NCBI GenBank assembly: GCA_027335515.1
Contig: DAHWHT010000106.1
Coordinates: 1 to 9,135, forward strand
Reading direction: 5' to 3'
Length of the DNA stretch: 9,135 nucleotides
Source of the DNA: Clostridia bacterium
GTDB taxonomy: Bacteria > Bacillota_E > RBS10-35 > JAJYVN01
Both the position numbers and the translations under genes were made by a program. Below the pieces are notes generated by a model. That model did no database searches and was not told where the DNA came from. It was given only the letters and a program-made list of their open reading frames with translations. Of this stretch, positions 6,791 to 9,135 are shown piece by piece. How positions within the stretch are numbered: the first letter of the stretch is position 1; each line of letters opens with the position of its first letter.

Positions 6791-7569
6791 TGGGAACCCC
6801 CTTCCTCCGGCCCACCGTGCGCCGGCCGGGCAGGTCGCCGGATCCAGACCGTCACGACGAGTCCGGCCAGTACCGTTACCGCATCACCCAACTGCGTAAG
6901 GGACCAGGGACCGACCACCGCAGGCGTCTGTTCCGTGAAGCCCAACAGGAAGCGAAACGCGGACATCAGAAGGACGAAGGTGATGAAGTTCTGGCCCACG
7001 TAGTCCACGCGGGACAACTGCCAGGACAGGGCGGCAGCGATCGCCCCGAAGCCGAAAAAGCCATAGATCTGCACGGGCTGGATGCCGACGCCCGGACCGA
7101 CCGGCAGCGCCCAGGGGAGATGCGTGATTCGGCCGAGCACCGGCACGCCCAGCCAGCCGATTGCCACGGCCAGCGCGGCCCCAGGCGCCAAGGTGTCGAG
7201 GATCGCGAGCGGGGTCCCCGCGCGCCGCCGGCCGACAAACCAGAGCACGGCGACCACCCCCCCTAGCAGACCACCGGTGAACGAGAGCGAGTATCCGGTG
7301 ACGTGCAGCCAGGAAAACGGGTTGTACCAAACCATATCTCTGACCGCAATCTGGTTGAAAAGCCGCGCCCCGACTACCATGCCGAGCAGGAGCGGACCCA
7401 GGAGCAGCTCCAGCGTTTTGCGGAAGGGCGAGACCGCGCCACGATTTAGCCTGCTGGTCAGAAACCGCCCAGCCAGCGTGCCCGCGATGCCGCAGAGGGT
7501 CAGCGAACTGACCCCGAACGGCCCGTACACCTTTACGAACGAGGGCAGCGGAAAGAGCAGGACATCCAC
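6787..7569 (-). CDS. Lgt-fold membrane protein with apparently lost catalytic residues
   Basis: A 260-residue multi-span membrane protein (about seven helices) resembling prolipoprotein diacylglyceryl transferase (Lgt). Landmarks are GARL (67-70), LSFTGGLLGG (95-104), DTLAPGAALAVAIGW (125-139), IQPVQIYG (163-170) and FRFLLGF (205-211). Several signature positions differ from true Lgt: FHGG has become FTGG (T98), the GRxGN/C loop has become GWLGVP (W139 in place of Arg), HP(T/V)QLYE has become QPVQIYG, and the RF..EF motif has lost its Glu (G209). It is therefore probably not a working lipoprotein transferase. GTG 7569 was chosen because the family-like start MDVLLFPLPSFVKVYG begins there, eight bases after the ccdA stop. 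It sits between ccdA and tlpA, suggesting a role with the thiol pathway. Confidence 0.75.
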   Translation of the reverse strand: MDVLLFPLPSFVKVYGPFGVSSLTLCGIAGTLAGRFLTSRLNRGAVSPFRKTLELLLGPLLLGMVVGARLFNQIAVRDMVWYNPFSWLHVTGYSLSFTGGLLGGVVAVLWFVGRRRAGTPLAILDTLAPGAALAVAIGWLGVPVLGRITHLPWALPVGPGVGIQPVQIYGFFGFGAIAAALSWQLSRVDYVGQNFITFVLLMSAFRFLLGFTEQTPAVVGPWSLTQLGDAVTVLAGLVVTVWIRRPARPAHGGPEEGGSQ

Positions 7570-7577
7570 CTCCCGGC

Positions 7578-8297
7578 TCAGCGGACCTGCAGCCGCGAAT
7601 ACATTGCCCAGGCGATGACACTCATGTAGTTGGTGAAGACCAACACGCCGAGGACGACCAACAGGCCTCCAGAGACGCGCGCCACCCATGGCACCCCCGG
7701 CGACATACGGCGCAGCAGCCCCTTGGCCTGGCTGAGAAAAGCGGCCACCAGCAGGAACGGGATGGCGAAACCGACGGTGTAGACCGAGAGCAGGGCCATG
7801 CCGACGCCGAGCTTGGCCGTGGCGCTGGTCAGAAGCAGGATCGAGGCCAACACCGGCCCGACGCAGGGCGTCCAACCGAAGGCGAACGCCGCACCGAGGC
7901 CGACCGCGCCCAGGCCGCTCGGCCGCACCGGCTGGTAGCCGACCCGGCGCTCAGTCCCAAGGATCCAGTACGGTAGCACCCCGGCCATGGCCAGGCCGAA
8001 GCCAATGATCAAAAGCCCGCTCACCTCGCGGAAGGCGACCTGATAGGCCGCCAGCACCTGACCGACCGCGCTGGCCGTTGCACCGAGCGCGATGAAGACT
8101 AAGCCGAAGCCGAAAAGGAAGAGGAGCGCCCGGCCGACCAGCAGCCGACGACTAGGTGGCGCCCCTGCCCCTCCGGGTTCGGCGGGACCGGTGCCGGCGA
8201 GGTAGGTGAGGTAGGCCGGATACATTGGCCACATGCAGGGCGACACGAACGACACCACGCCGCCGAGAAAGGCGATGAGCCACGATGCCGGCCCCAC
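7578..8297 (-). CDS. ccdA: CcdA/DsbD-type membrane thiol reductase
   Basis: A 239-residue membrane protein of six or so helices, the usual size of CcdA. The two redox cysteines are C21 in FVSPCMWPMYPAYL (helix 1) and C145 in FGWTPCVGP (helix 4), the paired SPC/TPC signature of the family. It takes electrons from cytosolic thioredoxin and passes them to thioredoxin-like proteins outside, here most likely the TlpA protein in the same operon. The GTG at 8297 is preceded on the minus strand by AGGAGGGGGGAG at good spacing. The M56 gene ends 30 bases upstream, and the Lgt-like gene begins eight bases downstream, so all four should be one transcript. Confidence 0.95.
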   Translation of the reverse strand: MGPASWLIAFLGGVVSFVSPCMWPMYPAYLTYLAGTGPAEPGGAGAPPSRRLLVGRALLFLFGFGLVFIALGATASAVGQVLAAYQVAFREVSGLLIIGFGLAMAGVLPYWILGTERRVGYQPVRPSGLGAVGLGAAFAFGWTPCVGPVLASILLLTSATAKLGVGMALLSVYTVGFAIPFLLVAAFLSQAKGLLRRMSPGVPWVARVSGGLLVVLGVLVFTNYMSVIAWAMYSRLQVR

Positions 8298-8327
8298 GCG
8301 CTCCCCCCTCCTGACGTTCCTTCCGGC

Positions 8328-9135
8328 CTACCGGAGCGCCGTCCCGCAGGCGGCGGCGCCGAGGGCCGAACAGAGCAGAGCGAGGACAGCGGACTGTAGC
8401 CACGCCCAGGTCGGCGCCGACAGCACACACGCACCGCCAGATTCCCCCAACCGCGCCAGTCGCAACCGCATGAGGTCGGTGAACGCTGGCGCCCCGAACG
8501 GGGCGGCGACCGCCGGCGCCTCCCCGCACTTCAGCAACGCGGAGCGGAGGACTTCCTTGCCACAATACCGCGCGGCGTTGGCGTCCGCGGCTAACTCCCG
8601 CGCCGCGGCATAGGTCGCGGCGCTGGCGGACACAGCGGGGAACCAGCCGAAGGCATCCCGCAGCACACCGACCACGACTGCCTTGAGGGGATGCCTTGAG
8701 CGCAGATGGCACGCCTCGTGGTACAGCACCGCCGCGAACTCCTGGGGGCTGAGCGCTTGCAGAAGCAAGGTGGTCACGACGATCCGCGGATGCCACAGCC
8801 CCACTGTCCAGGCACCGGACAGTGGCAGGTCGCAGAGTTCCACACGGCCTTCCAGGCCGACCTGGACCACGGGCGCCCAGTAGGCGCCGGGCCAGCGCGG
8901 GGCCGCCGTGTACCGCAAAAGGTGCAACCAGCGACGCGTTCCGCCTATACGCCGCACCGCGGAGATCACTCCCTGAACCAACGGGTAGGCAACAAGGGCT
9001 CCAAGAACAACCGAGGCGAACTGTCCGGCCGGCGTTGCGGCCCAGCGGCCACAGGCCGCGAATAACTGATCCGTACCGGGCATCCATGTCCCGAGGGCGA
9101 CCACGGTCCCGACCACCGCCACCGGCACGGCGGCG
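8328..9135 (-). CDS. M56-family (BlaR1/MecR1-like) membrane metalloprotease, N-terminus cut by window edge
   Basis: At least 266 residues counted from a GTG at 9128, but the frame stays open to the end of the window, so the true start probably lies outside. The zinc site is HEACH (137-141) with a likely third ligand in RELAADANAA (E178), as in M56/M48 proteases. Hydrophobic segments are at about 2-18, 36-58 and 241-262. There is no C-terminal penicillin-binding sensor domain, so it is not a classical BlaR1. M56 proteins usually act with a BlaI/MecI/CopY-family repressor encoded next to them, which would lie beyond base 9135. It is the first visible gene of the ccdA-tlpA operon, 30 bases before ccdA. 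What it senses is unknown; an envelope thiol or metal signal is a guess from context. Confidence 0.88.
   Translation of the reverse strand, partial: AAVPVAVVGTVVALGTWMPGTDQLFAACGRWAATPAGQFASVVLGALVAYPLVQGVISAVRRIGGTRRWLHLLRYTAAPRWPGAYWAPVVQVGLEGRVELCDLPLSGAWTVGLWHPRIVVTTLLLQALSPQEFAAVLYHEACHLRSRHPLKAVVVGVLRDAFGWFPAVSASAATYAAARELAADANAARYCGKEVLRSALLKCGEAPAVAAPFGAPAFTDLMRLRLARLGESGGACVLSAPTWAWLQSAVLALLCSALGAAACGTALR

Noticed and set aside
8152..9087. Open frame of 311 codons in another minus-strand frame over the M56 gene and the start of ccdA
   Set aside because: Arg/Gly-rich translation with no motif. It overlaps genes with clear active-site signatures (HEACH, SPC).
1..9135. Mobile elements, CRISPR arrays, tRNA or rRNA genes
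   Set aside because: I looked for transposase or integrase motifs, regularly spaced repeats and tRNA-like cloverleaf or T-loop sequences and saw none that convinced me.

Overview
This is a GC-rich bacterial window of 9135 bases. It looks like the end of an assembled contig, because it opens with 22 identical G bases that resemble a sequencing or assembly artefact. Several things suggest a high-GC Gram-positive bacterium, perhaps a Bacillota lineage from a hot or composting habitat: frequent GTG/TTG starts with strong purine-rich ribosome binding sites, a CsoR copper repressor, a cytosolic Csp3-type copper store and a BlaR1/MecR1-type (M56) membrane protease. That placement is an inference and is not certain.

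Layout. Plus strand, 24-2274: an OmpR/PhoB-type response regulator and its HAMP histidine kinase (GTGA overlap), then after about 130 bases a 19-cysteine Csp3-like copper storage protein. A long perfect hairpin (2322-2366) separates this convergent end from the minus-strand copper operon. That operon reads csoR (5497-5195), copA (about 5180-2685), copZ (2597-2385). csoR has a recognisable promoter with a CsoR-type operator (arms CCATACC/GGTATGG) sitting at the predicted transcription start. Just upstream lies an unrecognised methionine-rich membrane protein (5994-5563).

After a 265-base gap, and also on the minus strand, is a tightly packed envelope-thiol operon: M56 protease (cut by the window edge), ccdA, a membrane protein of the Lgt fold that appears to have lost Lgt catalytic residues, and a membrane-anchored TlpA/ResA thioredoxin. 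The last two overlap by ATGA.

How it may work together. CsoR senses cytosolic Cu(I) and derepresses copA and copZ. CopZ carries Cu(I) to CopA, which exports it. The Csp3-like protein stores excess Cu(I) on its cysteines. The CcdA-TlpA pair would pass electrons from cytosolic thioredoxin to extracytoplasmic thiols, which copper readily oxidises or occupies. The degenerate Lgt-like protein and the methionine-rich membrane protein are the two components I cannot assign, and they are the best candidates for something undescribed. The M56 protease suggests that a BlaI/CopY-type repressor is encoded just outside the window.
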